Below, piece after piece: positions 1 through 11,168 of a stretch of 64,000 nt of DNA. Source of the stretch: Lotus japonicus. Taxonomy: Eukaryota > Streptophyta > Magnoliopsida > Fabales > Fabaceae. Position numbers and translations under genes: made by a program. A model generated the notes under the pieces. It was not told the origin of the DNA, searched no databases, and saw only the letters and a list, made by a program, of their open reading frames with translations. The stretch covers positions 56,463,069 to 56,527,068 of the forward strand of contig NC_080042.1 in the NCBI RefSeq assembly GCF_012489685.1, in the 5' to 3' direction. Every line of letters starts with the position of its first letter. Position 1 is the stretch's first letter.

Positions 1-2160
1 TTCTTTCTCGCCATCTTTGCTGCGGGATAGAAACTCGACAAGGGTTTCTCCAGCCTTGGGGTAAACCTCTTCCAAGTTCACTTCTTTCACGACGTCTGGT
101 TCTTCGACAGCCGTGTTTTCCTCCTTTGCCTCCTCGAGTGTCAGGCCCAGATTCAGCTTCTCGGAAATGTCAACCATGCCAATGTAGAAAGGTTCCACGT
201 AGTTGGCTTCAGCTACCTGCAGTGGGTCGGAGTCAATCTTCATTTGACTTTTGGCTTTTTCGTCATACTTGAGCCTTCCTGAGTCCAATGCCCCCTGCAC
301 GAGGTCCCTGAAACGAACACATTGTGAGGTCCAATGACCAAAAAAGTTATGATATTTGCAATATTTCTTCCCTTTCCTTTGTTCAGGAGAGGGAAGTTTT
401 TGGTCTTTGGGGACCACAAGCAAACCATCAGACACAAGTATATCATAGATTGCATCACATTTGGCCACATCAAAAGTATAAGTTTTTACAGCAGGAATCG
501 TGTTCTTGGGGTTTTCCTCCCCAAGTTGGTTTTCACGTGGTTTCAATGCTTTACACACATAAGGATCCCCTGGCTGAAGTTCAGCCAGATTGACGTCATT
601 CAAATCGACGTCCGCAGGGACTTCTCGATAGACACATGGACTCTGACCTACTGAATCCGCATCTATGTACGCTACCTTCTCCTTCTTTGGCCACTTAGTA
701 GTCTTGGCCCTTTCCTCTGACTTTTCGGCCTTTAGTAATTCGATGTGCCTCACTCTATCTGCGAGCAAAGACATATCTCGAATATACTGAGTGTCGATCT
801 TCTTTCTAATAGAATACTCTAGACCACCAGCGGCTAAGACAACTAGCTCGTGTTCAGGAACATGGGTGAAGCATCGAGATTTAAGCATCCTAAACCTGTT
901 TAGGTAATCATCAATAGACTCTGCTGGCTTTCTTTTGACACTAGCCAGGTCCTTCAAACTTACTTTGCACTATCCCCTAAAGAACTGTTCATGGAAAATT
1001 CTTTCCAACTGGGCCCATGTATGGACTGACCTAGGAGCGAGGGTGGTGAACCAGGTAAAGGCATTTTTGGTTAAAGAACTCGGGAAGTACTTCATTTTTA
1101 AATTTTCATTGATGGCTAAGTCTCCTGCTTCGATTTGGTACCCGGCTATGTGTTCTACCGTGGACTCTCCTGAATCCCCTGAGAACTTAGTGAATTTGGG
1201 GACCTTCCAGCCTCGAGGAAGTTCTGATTCGAGAACCTCCTCTGTAAAGGCTGACACAAAATGGGGTCTATTCGCGAAACCCACGTTGAAACCATGTTGG
1301 TTCAACAATTGCTCCACCACGGCAGCAACATTTTGTTGCCCCCCAGCGTTCTGGTGTCGAATTCTTTCTAGCACACCATCAGCGTGTTCTTCCCTGTTTA
1401 CCATATACACATTTTGCAATGGTGGCTGCACTGCCTCGTACAAAGGGTTTGCCCTCATCTCTTGGTGTTGCGGCGCTTGATAGCGCACCGGGGCAGGGAC
1501 ATGGTTAGGCAACGGGATTTGGTTAATCCCTGGTGCCGGTTGGACTTCGACTGGTGCCCCCAGGGCTGTCGCCAAACGATCCATCTGTCGTGCCAAATGC
1601 TGATTATTGGCATTATTATTTTGGAGCACAGGGTTGATTAGCTCACCTATCTGTCGAGATAGCATGTTAACCATTTCATGGTTACTATCATCTACTTGCT
1701 GCCTAATGGCTTGAAGTGAACCATTATTCATACCTGTAGATAAATAAATTTGTGAACTAGATCCAGGAATAGGGGGACTAACTCGACTTCCCAAGTTTAA
1801 CATTGTTCCATTTGCCCCAAAAGGGGGTATGCTGAATGGGGGAACATTTTCAGGGAACGTCGAATACGTGCCTTGTATGCCTTGCATCATAGATGTACGC
1901 ATACCATAAGGCATGTCCCTCGTAATCGTTGGAACAATTTGTGCCTGTACTGATGTAGATACAGGCATTTCTGCAACTGCAGAAATTGCCACGTTCTGGG
2001 TTGGCATATTGGTGCCATGCCCCATTCCAGTAGACACTTCTTCATTATTATTACCACTACTTCCCCCGGGACTACTCTGATTACCCACGTTAGATCCTTG
2101 AGGGGAGGTTCTTCCTCGGTTGCTTGCCATACTCAAAGTCTTACCACTTCTCAGGTGCAT
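1..2160 (-). pseudogene. gag: gag polyprotein gene of element A, disabled
   Basis: Translation on the minus strand from the ATG at 2158-2160 begins MHLRSGKT and follows the gag of element D for about 400 codons. It includes the capsid-like stretch with GWKVPKFTKFS and the TWAQLERIFHEQFFRG motif. At about 970 the codon that is GAG (Glu) in D is TAG here, which stops the frame just after FFRG. Homology continues past the stop to the window edge, with further breaks. A small in-frame deletion relative to D lies near 1450, where D has several extra residues before the EAVQPPL motif. Gag would form the virus-like particle; this copy cannot make a full product unless the stop is read through. Confidence 0.88.
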
Positions 2161-2254
2161 ATAAATCACAATCCAGGCAAGTAGCAAATACCAAATAGCA
2201 TGCAGCAAACAAAACACACAAAACGCTTCTGTAAAACTTAGTTTTCACAAAAAC

Positions 2255-2276
2255 GGTCCCACTGGGCGTGCCAATT
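2255..2276 (-). other. Primer-binding site of element A
   Basis: Directly inside the LTR, the minus strand reads AATTGGCACGCCCAGTGGGA and onward, identical to the site after the left LTR of element D. Its position fits a minus-strand primer-binding site. I cannot assign the priming tRNA with confidence. Confidence 0.75.
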
Positions 2277-3092
2277 TGTTTACACGGATTTTTGGTAAAC
2301 AAATATCCTCTTAGTTCGACTAAAGGAAGTTTAGATTTCAGGGTCCTTTTGAGAAAACGTTTTGCCAAAGTGTAGTGTGTGGACGGATGTGTTTTCGACA
2401 ACAATAAACAACTTCAAACGAAACTGGATTTTATTGAATATGAGTCGATTACAAAATAGTTAAGCAAACCAAAATAACATGAAAGCAAATTTCGACAAAA
2501 CAAGCTACACATAAGAACTGGGAATTAACAAACTGCAATGCAAGGAAATTAAAGCGTTGGTTCTGCAACATACTCCTCCATCATCACGTTCTGCTCTCGA
2601 AGTCTCATTGATGCGGACGTTTAGAGCTTTTAGTGAATTTTCAGAGTTTTTTAGTTGGGAACCCCTTCTTCTGCTGCTGCTTCCTTTATTTATATTGTTC
2701 TTTCTGCCCATGTTCTTGGCGGTTTTCCTTGGATGCACGATGGCTTCGTGGGTTTTGAATTTTGGCGCCATACCCCACGTTTAGCCGATGGTCTTCGCGC
2801 ACGTGACTCTATTGCCACGTGGATGGTTCTGAGTCGTGGGCAACCGTTGCTATTCGTGGCATCGTGGGTGTACGCACGTGCTCGTACTCGCTTGTTATTC
2901 GGTAACTGCCTCTTCCATTAAGGTGATCGAGATTTCTTCATCTTCTGAGTGTGTCGAGTTATGGCTTTTACTAACTTGTCCTTGAGGGACATCGTGTGCT
3001 GAGTTGCCGGCTTCGCCCAACCCCTTCTGTCGAGAAACCACTTTTTGTACCATGGTGTCGATAATTGTAATGCTTGTAATTTTGGCTTAACA
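2277..3092 (-). repeat. 5' LTR of element A
   Basis: This is an 816-bp LTR by my boundaries, against 784 bp in element D. The inner end (rc GTGTAAACA next to the primer-binding site) and the segment near 2600-2660 (rc of the GTTCCCAACT region of D) align with D; the outer half is poorly alignable. The outer edge is inferred from the TG start on the minus strand. Confidence 0.75.
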
Positions 3093-3596
3093 AAAGCATA
3101 GTAGCTAATTTCATGCATTTGATAAGTAAAACATGGTGAATCTTAAATAAGGTATCTTGTGTGCTAGATGTTTAGAATGTCATAAGTAAAGCATATAATA
3201 ACTTTTTAACTTATTTTAGCAAAAGAAAGTAGACCAACTATAATGATGCGTATGAATTAGAGTTTTGTGGTAAAAGATTATATCATTCTTAGAATGGTAT
3301 GCTACGTAAGGTTTGGTTAACTGTTCAACTATATATGTGTGTACAAGGTGGGTTAAGATATGATTTGAAAAGGAAAATTTTGTTTATCCCTTTCTTTGTT
3401 GTATTCTCTTGTAAACAGTCTCTTGATCAAACTTATTTCTCGAAATTTATCATGCCCAGTTGTAATGGATAACTTTTACATAATAAAAGCAAGGGCAAGT
3501 TCTCTGTGAATTAGGCAATAACTTTTCTCACTGAACTTATGTTCTCATACCATGTCTATCCATTCATCTGCCTATACCTACCTATGTATTTTGTAG
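3093..3596. other. AT-rich stretch, probable AHL intron
   Basis: I see no ORF or repeat here. It lies between the LTR of element A and the first recognisable AHL exon and ends in a TTTTGTAG acceptor at 3596. It is therefore most simply the 3' part of an AHL intron. No AT-hook-coding sequence (RGRP core) is visible in it. Confidence 0.5.
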
Positions 3597-5646
3597 GTGG
3601 TAAACTTGCATGCTCGAGTGGTTCCGATTTCAAGACCGATGTTATTACAGCTAATGAGGGCGAGGTATTCTTTTCATTTCCTTTTAGGTCTATATTCTCA
3701 AAAGAATCTGATTATGTCATATGAATTTGTGTGAATGCCATATTCAAAACAAATGTAAAATTTATTCCTTTTATTTGTCTAAGAATTCGGGTTAGGGCTA
3801 ACTCTAATCATTATGGGACCTTAAAAATTTATTTGTTTAAATTCCATACATTTCTTTAAATACAATATCATCTTACCTTTTAAGATATATGATATTTCCC
3901 TTTCCCTTTCCCTTTTTGGTGCATAATATGTTGTCTTTTTTATACAGTAAAGTAATTTTGGAGTGCACAATCTAATACAAAAACAAAATTTTTATTTATG
4001 AATGTATTTTAGGATATTTCAATAATAATAAGAAGAAAGTAAACAATACTTAATGTTTCTCTGTGTTTGGTGGCATTGAATTTTAAATCAGGAAAAATTT
4101 GGGTTCTTTGAATAGAAAAATGAGTTTAATGTTCAAATATGTTGTATTGTAACTATAAACAAGTTGTATCATACATCTTGTATTAAATGTTACCCGCTAG
4201 TAACTTCAAGGTTGCTCGTTCGTGCTTCCTTAGAAGTTGAAGATTGGTTCTACTCAGGGTTAGAAACTTATATTGTATGAGTATGAGAATATAGGGGGGG
4301 GAGGAGGATAGAAAAGAGCTAAAATATGTTTATTGATCTGAGTTAGTTATGTTGGCATATATTAGCTTTCATGTGATTTTCCTTACACTGAAGTTACTAA
4401 AGCTAAACTGAAAGGTGATATGTGTAAGTTTAACGATGGAGGCAAAGACAATTTCAAATTCTTATTTACAAATATTCTTTTGAGTTTCAAATAGAGATGG
4501 AAATCTTAAATCTTAAATATTTAATGATGTATAAATCATAGTTGTGGAGTAGATAATTTCTGAAATATAAATAATCTTATTGGCAATAATTTTTTTTATT
4601 ATGATGTAAAATATTGTTAGCTGCTATATATAGTAAAATTTGTATACTTCATGAAGCATAACTTTAGATTGTGCGCAATAAGGCTATTATTGAAAGTAAT
4701 CTATTACCCTAATATTTTGTCTTTATTTTAGTTTCGCAGTCTAGTGTGCTCACTAACGTATTGTATTTGTAATTACCCTATGACCTATTTTAGGATATTG
4801 CTATGAAGATCATGTCACTTTCTATAAGAAGACCCCGTGCTATATGCATTCTCCATGCAAAGGGTACAATATCAAATGTCACAATTCGTCCCTCTAGTTC
4901 TTCTGGTGGCACTTCGACCTATGAGGTTAGTTCGGTCCTATGTTTATTTTGGATTATTTATATTTAACATTAAAAATAGCAAGGTTACCTAATAGATAAC
5001 AACAATTTACATGGTTTATCTACAACATTCTTTTTCCACTGTTGTAGTATTATACATCAAATGTTAGTTTATTTAAGAGGGCAAAATGTTCTATCATTTA
5101 TGTGGTACTTTATTTTTAATGTCTCGAGTTGTAACACTTTCCATGATTAGTTGCTTTGGTCCTCGTAGATACTTATGACCTTGTTCTTTGACAAATGTCT
5201 CCTTGCATGCGATACTTCTTTTGGAGGCTGATTATACTATCATGATATAACTTCTTTTGAATTTTGAATTATATATTTTAGTAGCTATAGGAACGCATTA
5301 AATGAGTCTGCTGGTGGCCTACTTGGGTGATTTTTCAGGGAAATTTCGAGCTTATACACTTGAACGGTTCATTTGTGCCTATTGAGATTGGATTATCAAA
5401 AAAAAGATGTGGTGGAATAAGCATCAGTTTTGAAGGTCCTGATCGTCAAGTTATAGGGGGTGAACTTGCTGGTTCGCTAGTAGCTGGAGGTCGTGTGGAG
5501 GTAAAATTTGCTGTAGAAAAGAATATTTGATAGAACATTGGTTTTAACAATGGTTGTTAAAAAATCTTGTGAAATTGCTTATTGAGGTTTCTAACCTTTG
5601 TTAAAAAAAGCAAATAAATAACATTGGTTTTAATAATGGTTATTTA

Positions 5647-5683
<37 letters not shown>

Positions 5684-6146
5684 AATGAAGAAACTATAAT
5701 TGTCATGAATTTTCTATTCCAAAATCTTAAGTTGTAGGTTGAAGGAAGACACGTGAATGTTTTTATATAATATTTCTAATGTGCATTTTCCCGTAAGAGC
5801 TCATTGGACCTGAAACATGAAAAATGTACATGCCTAGTTACCATGTGCTGAAATTCAATTTTTTATTAGAGTAGTAGGGAAACAAGAATCGAACTCTAAT
5901 CAACTTAGTCATAGGTAGCAAATTAACACTTAAGCTGTTAGGTGAAGACAAATGAATAGTTTTTTAGTATACTTTAAATATTAACACATGCAATGGAAAA
6001 AGCTAAATCACATCTATGAGGAACATTTTATTTAGCACACTTCTTTTTCTTGTTTTATGCATCAGGTTATGATTGGCAGTTTTAAAGTCAACGACATTTC
6101 TGCTCTTAGTAATCGTGGAGGCTCTGTGAACTTATCTTCTGATTAG
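3597..6146 (+). pseudogene. AT-hook motif nuclear-localized (AHL) gene, 3' exons only, PPC/DUF296 domain
   Basis: Four exons spell a PPC (DUF296) domain: 3597-3664 (SDFKTDVITANEGE), 4794-4925 (DIAMKIMSL, PRAICILHAKGTISNVTI, ending TYE), 5339-5500 (GNFELIHLNGSF, GGISISFEGPD, VIGGELAGSLVAGG) and 6066-6146 (VMIGSFKVND). All flanking sites are AG/GT, and the junctions I could check are phase 0 and keep frame. The family acts as nuclear DNA-binding chromatin regulators, with one or two N-terminal AT-hooks followed by the PPC trimerisation domain. The AT-hook part is absent; the nearest upstream sequence is the LTR of element A 505 bp away, so 5' exons may lie beyond that element or be lost. The frame ends at TAG 6144-6146, and reading on gives 14 more codons before TGA, which suggests a Trp-to-stop change. 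It could be a decaying gene or the 3' half of a gene split by element A. Confidence 0.85.
5647..5683. repeat. (GATA)n microsatellite
   Basis: About nine uninterrupted units of ATAG lie in the last AHL intron. This is a simple-sequence repeat with no visible coding role. Confidence 0.95.
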
Positions 6147-6540
6147 GAAGTTCCTTTGGCTATGTCTAACCTTAGCCAATCAGGTGCTTGAGTTGCATGT
6201 TGGAGATGCCCCTAATGTGGCTTATTTTTTATTCTGTTGAGTCAAACCTATTAGTCAAATTTCACATGTGTTATTTATAATATTTCTGTTATGCGACATT
6301 CTTAGATTTTATAGCGATTTTTGAAATGTGGTTTTATGTGGGTTGTTTTGAACATTATTATTGTTTGTGAAAATGGAAATGACATTTTAGCCTTTATATT
6401 TTTTTTTCTATTGAAATGTGTCCATGTGGCAAAGCTGGTTCGAGTATTGTTTGCTTTGAGACCATTTTACCAAAGCTGTTTGCTTTGGCCCAGTTTTGAT
6501 GAAAGTGCTGTTAATCCCAAACTTGAACAATGATTCATTC
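6147..6540. other. AHL 3' flank
   Basis: This follows the AHL stop codon. The first 50 bases remain readable as AHL-like C-terminal codons; the rest is AT-rich without a supported feature. It probably contains the 3' UTR. Confidence 0.5.
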
Positions 6541-6960
6541 GTGCATAAGCGCTTATTTATAAACTAATATGATAAGCATATTGAAATGCTAAAAAAAGTT
6601 TGTGGTCCATTTGGAAGAGTTTATTTGAGCTTACCTTATAGCATAACACTTATGCAAGTGTTTTGGAGAACTTATGTAAATTGTCTGTGATCTACCTATA
6701 CGTTGTTTTGAGATTATTTTCATAACTTATTCATAACAACTTATGAATAAGTTCTTATGTTTATTTATAATCGTTCTTCAACTTATTTCAACAAATTTCT
6801 CAAATTAGCATATGAATAAGCGCTTATGCAATAAATGCTTATGACCATATGAAAAAGTTATGAAAATCAACTCCCTAAAACTTTTACGTATGTCATAAGC
6901 TATTTACATAAGTTTTTCCAAATACTTATATAAACATTTATGTTAAGATAAGTTCTTAAA
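6541..6960. repeat. MITE-like legume repeat with AAGCGCTTAT motifs
   Basis: The stretch is built from inverted and direct copies of TTATGAATAAG/CTTATTCATAA-type words. AAGCGCTTAT occurs near both ends (about 6548 and 6812), with many AACTTATG/CATAAG words between. This type of sequence (GTCCATTTGGAAGAG plus CATAAGC words) is a common non-autonomous DNA-transposon relic in legumes. Ends and target duplication could not be fixed. Confidence 0.5.
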
Positions 6961-7095
6961 GGACTTTCAAGTTGAAGGAAGGAATAAGTTCCTTTTTTAT
7001 GGCGTGCGTCCAGAACTCCAAACCGGTTGTTACACATGCATGTTGAGTTGTGAATCTATCAGGTACTATGGCTATGTTTGGCAATATTTTTCTAC

Positions 7096-7226
7096 TACTT
7101 TTTTTCGAAAACAGAAGATAATATATATATAAAAGAAGATAATCTGAGAACATCCTTCTCAGAAATAGGAAATACAAGATAACAGGCTTAAAAGAGACAA
7201 AGTCAAGAAAGATCAGAAAAGAAAAC
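7096..7226 (-). mobile_element. 3' terminal piece of a LINE, separated from its body by element B
   Basis: On the minus strand this ends in an A-run (plus-strand T-run at 7096-7104). It abuts element B at the target duplication AAAAC (7222-7226), whose second copy at 23732-23736 opens the LINE body. Removing element B therefore joins this stretch to the LINE remnant at 23732-25883 as its 3' UTR and tail. That assignment is inferred from position and the poly(A) side. Confidence 0.55.
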
Positions 7227-7546
7227 TGTTCCGGTCAAGAACATAGAATCAAGGCATGGTGCCTAGAGTGTGTGGAGTGTGATCAGAAATCTTTGAGAGA
7301 TGAACTCCTAACTGTCTAGAGAGAGAAAATATAACTGAATTTAAATGTGATTATTGCCAAATGAGCTAAGAGTCCCTTACAATTGGTAACCGTCCCCTAT
7401 TTATAGATTTGGGGTTGGGCCTTCGTGCCTTTAATCTGTCTAAATGGGCCGATTGGGCCTTGGGGAGAGCGGCCCAAGGTCCAAGCATGTTCCGCGCCTA
7501 AGGCTGAGTCTCCTGGGCGAGGGACCCTGTGGTCTCGCCCAGTCCA
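7227..7546 (-). repeat. 3' LTR of element B
   Basis: This is the left copy of the 320-bp LTR. On the minus strand it carries a TATA box (rc of CTATTTATAG near 7398-7407). The sequence beyond 7546 is not shared with the right LTR, which fixes the edge. Confidence 0.88.
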
Positions 7547-8291
7547 CATGTCCACAAGACACCGAGCTCGAAGCATGAGAGCTAAGTGTGTCTTTAAACA
7601 GAAGAAACCAAGGCGAGGACTATGAAGGACTAAACAATGATAAAACCTAAAGTTTTTAACAAAATGAAAAAAAAACAATTGCCAACATGGCTGGGAGAAT
7701 AAAGTCAAAAATCTTTGTGTTCTTAACTTTTCACTGCACCACCCTTTTCCTAGGCAACCTGAGTCCACAAGAAGTCCCAGGGCGATGGCACTTGACCTCC
7801 TCGCCTTGTCAGTACTGCGCACGTGCCCTAACTCATGACACTTTGACAAGTGTCGTGCGTTCGCCACGCGTTGCGCCCTGAAGTAGTTTTTAAGTCAGCA
7901 AATCCCCCGAATCTCGACTGCCACTTTTGAAATGTCTTTTCGTTTCCCAGTGAACCCTGTCAAACCGAATTTCAACCAATAAGCTTCAGTTACGGTACCT
8001 TCCATTTAATGCGTTATGTCAAACCCTGACATTTTTTGAATTTAAACCAATCAACGTCAACGGTTACAACTTTTCGCCTAACACGCTGCCTTTGCTTTTT
8101 CAGGATTAATGCCACGTTTCCCAAATAATCATTCCACCTTTGTCATGATGGACACGATTTCCGAACCGACTCTTAATTCCCACTTTAAAACTTTCTTTCT
8201 TCTCCACTTTCGCCATTCTTGAACATCCGGCGATAATCCAAAAGTCATCGACTCAACATTTCCTGTGAGCCTTCTCCCTTCATTCTCAGAA
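7547..8291. other. Element B, between 3' LTR and antisense gene
   Basis: This has no coding potential on the element's sense strand. On the plus strand it is the presumptive promoter and 5' UTR region of the antisense gene; a weak TATA-like CTTTAAAAC lies at about 8183-8191, some 100 bases before the ATG. It resembles the corresponding part of element E (61593-62635). A typical polypurine tract beside the 3' LTR is not obvious. Confidence 0.5.
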
Positions 8292-9704
8292 ATGACTCCC
8301 AAGCGCCATACCCATAGGTCCTCCTAATCCCGAAGTGCTGCCTCTGCGCCCCCCACTCCTGCCTCGGCGGCTACACCTCCTGCCGGGGGAACTCCCCTTA
8401 ACGAAGATGAGAAAGATGCCTTTTGGCAACAAATTTTCATCAATCTTCCCCAGCCCACAGTCGTAGAGCCTAAGCATGCGGCCATTTGTCAAACCTCTGA
8501 GCTGTCTACTGACGAGTCCATCGCCGAGTCAATTCGTAAAGCCGGAGGGCTCTGCCGTGAGAAGTCTTTGGAGGATGCCCTCATCATCGGCCCAGGCTTG
8601 GACATTCGTCGCCCCTGGAGGTGTCGTGATCTTGAACAAAAGGCTAAACGACCACATTTCTTCTATGTTTATGAATATTTCTACCTTGAGTTAGGAATCA
8701 AATTACCCTTTTCCCCGTTCCTCTGCCAAGTCATGAGGGAAATCAACGTGGCCCCTTGCCAACTCCATCAGAATGCTTGGGCCTTCATCCGTTGCTTCGA
8801 GATCCTCTGCGAAGCTATCGGCCTCGAAGCAAAAGCCTCACACTTTTTCTACTTTTATGGGGTAGACCCAAAATGCCTGAAGACGGAAACTCCCGGATGG
8901 ATTTCCTTGAAATCCCGCTCAGGTCGGCAGCGCTTTTACCTTTATAAGAGTAATGTTAAGAAGGGCCCCGAGCGACGCTATTTCCGTGTGATCGTTCATC
9001 CCTCTTACCCTGAAGCCTTCACCCGACCAGATGGATTCGTTCTGTTTCCCCTTTACTGGACGAAGAGTCCTTGTGATGTTCCCCCGCCAACTGACTCGTC
9101 GCTGAGCAGCGAGGACAAAGCCACCATCGGCCTTTTCGCCGGACTTCCCATCTTTGAGTGCTCCCAACTGTTGGAGGTTGTCCGCAGCGGCTCCCTCTGC
9201 TCTTTCTTGGAGGGGTACAATTTCACCGAAGCCTCGCTGCAACGCGCTTTGGCCGCTGATTCTCCCAAATTTCCTCCCACCTTTAACACCGAGGGAGTGA
9301 AACAGAAACGCCCCACGGCTAGATCAGACGCCGAAATCGCTGCCCCTCCTGCAAAGAGAGTCAGGGGGTCTTCCTCCATTACCATCATCCCCTCCACTGA
9401 GGTGGCTAAGGCCGTCCCCTCTCCAAAAGGGCCCGAACCTACGCCGGAGGATACCGTCCAACCTTCACCCTTAAGAGAAATCCAAAAATCCAAAAGGGGC
9501 GCCCCTGGTATCGATGCTCCCTCTTCTCATAAAGAGAGAAAAAAGAAGAAAAAGGTGAAAAGATCCAAGACTGGCGACGCTGCTGCTTTCCCTCAAGCTT
9601 TGGGGGGTGAGGAAAATGCTTTTTCGGGCGACGCTGAACCCTCACCCTGCCCTAGAGGAATTTCTACCGGCGAGCCAAATATGGAGGGGGTCCCTTCGGC
9701 GGTT

Positions 9705-9709
9705 CTCTT
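9705..9709. other. Target-site duplication of element C, left copy
   Basis: CTCTT here is repeated at 18505-18509, directly after the right LTR. It shows that C inserted into the antisense gene of B. Confidence 0.95.
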
Positions 9710-11037
9710 TGATGACCCTATTTTAGTAGTGTTTTCAGGGTCATTTCTTTGGTTGTTTTGAGTCTTTTTGTTGAGTCTCATGTAGTGTTTCATGCATTCT
9801 CATGCATTTTTATTCTTTTCTTTAGTTTTTATTTCGTTTTGGTAATTTAGTAGATTTATAGGTAGTTTTCTTGCATTTTAAGTAAAGTTTAGGACTTGCA
9901 TGGTTTTGTTGTGTTTTATGAAGGACTTCTTGTGCTAATGAGCTCTTGGAGCTTCTAGAATCTTCCTTGTCTTGTTGGTTAGGTTTGGAGAGCAGAAACT
10001 GAAGGAGAAAGAAGGCCAAGAAGCATGGAATTGATGAAGAACTTAAAGAGAATTGAAAAGAGGAGTTTCAGAAGCCAAAAAGTCATTTCCAGGCGAGCTT
10101 GAGCGCCTAGGCGCTGGGAATGGGCGCCTAGGCGCCAATAGGGTCAGAGAGCATGTTTTTCAACATGCAATTGGCGCTCAGGCGCTCTGAATTAGCGCCT
10201 GAGCGCCCAGTTTCGTTCATTTTTCCTATAAATAAGGCTTAGGCCAATTTCTTTGATACATTTGGACATTTTACTCATTTTTGATCAAGTTTGAGAGCTG
10301 AGGAGAACTTTGGGGCCAAGGGAGGCTTCCAACTTGTATTTCTTCTCAGGTTTTCTTTACATTTCCTTTATGAATTCACTAGCCATGAGTGGCTAGTTTA
10401 CTTTTGCTTTGGGTTAAGAGATTCTATGAAATTTAGTTTGTTAATTCCTATCTCTATGCATGAGTCTTGATTTAATCTTGTATTTCAATTCCTTATTGCA
10501 TGCCTAGCTTTGGTGCACCTTTGCTATAGGCTAGATTATAATTGAATGGAAATTTGTTATGATTTAGGGACATGAATTGGAATAGATCCTTCTATACTTG
10601 CTTCTAGGAATAGAGTGAGGGTAGGGTTTTGTTGGCCTGAACATACATGCTTTTTTACCTCTTATGAATGTTTAAGTACACAAGGAATTGGGCTTATCTT
10701 TCAGTTTGAGAGAATTACTTTTGTGAGGAATCAACTAGTAAGTACATAGGCTATAACAACAAGAGATAGATCAAGATATCACATGCATAGGATAGGTGGA
10801 CTAAAATGGATTAGATGATCAAAAACCCAAGGCAATTCTCCATCATTGTTATTTACATCATTTTCAACATTGCTCTTTTGCAAAACGTTTGTCACAATCA
10901 ACCAAAACCAATTTCTGAATTTTACTGCTTTAAGAACTTGCAAACTTTAGACTTAAATCAACAATTCTCACTCACAAGTCCTGTGGTTCGATATTTTAAA
11001 ACCCGGAGGTATTCGTACACTTGCGAATTGACCAACA
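9710..11037 (+). repeat. 5' LTR of element C
   Basis: 1,328 bp, TG...CA. It has a TATA box (CCTATAAATA at about 10225-10234) and a cluster of GC-rich palindromes at 10103-10207 just upstream of that TATA box. Its copy is 17176-18504. Confidence 0.95.
10103..10207. repeat. Palindrome cluster in LTR, upstream of TATA box
   Basis: GCGCCTAGGCGC (10103-10114) and GGCGCCTAGGCGCC (10123-10136) are perfect palindromes. GGCGCTCAGGCGCT (10173-10186) and AGCGCCTGAGCGCC (10194-10207) are an exact 14-bp inverted pair with a 7-bp loop. The same set occurs in the right LTR (about 17568-17672). All sit 20-120 bp before the TATA box. Confidence 0.9.
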
Positions 11038-11043
11038 AGTTTT

Positions 11044-11060
11044 TGGCGCCGTTGCCGGGG
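11044..11060 (+). other. Primer-binding site, tRNA-Asp
   Basis: TGGCGCCGTTGCCGGGG lies six bases after the LTR. It is complementary to the 3' end (with CCA) of plant tRNA-Asp(GUC), the usual primer of Athila-type elements. Confidence 0.88.
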
Positions 11061-11168
11061 ATTGTTTGTGGTTTTCGGTTTAAGTTAAAGAGTTTGTTTG
11101 ATTGTTTTACTAGGCATTGCATTGAATAGGTGTTACTAACCTTTTCTCTGTTTTTGTGATTTCAGTTT

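Larger units (their letters stand above)
1..3092 (-). mobile_element. Ty3/gypsy LTR retrotransposon, element A (5' part, truncated by window edge)
   Basis: The sequence shows, reading on the minus strand, a 5' LTR (2277-3092), a primer-binding site and a gag gene continuing off the left edge. The gag and the LTR/PBS junction closely match element D at 27388-41359, so both belong to one family. The outer half of the LTR is much diverged from D, so A is a different subfamily or an older copy. The outer edge is placed at 3092, where the minus strand begins TGTTAAGCC, comparable with TGTTGGCCC in D. The five bases outside are AAAGC; the matching duplicate would lie left of the window. Family assignment is strong; the exact outer edge is inferred. 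Confidence 0.85.

Noticed and set aside
7397..7867. 156-codon minus-strand ORF in the LTR of element B
   Set aside because: It crosses the LTR/internal border, has no homology I recognise, and only part of it is repeated in the other LTR; chance ORF.
11044..11060. Possible tRNA gene fragment
   Set aside because: Only the 17-base complement of a tRNA-Asp 3' end is present, next to an LTR; it is a primer-binding site. No tRNA or rRNA gene was recognised anywhere.
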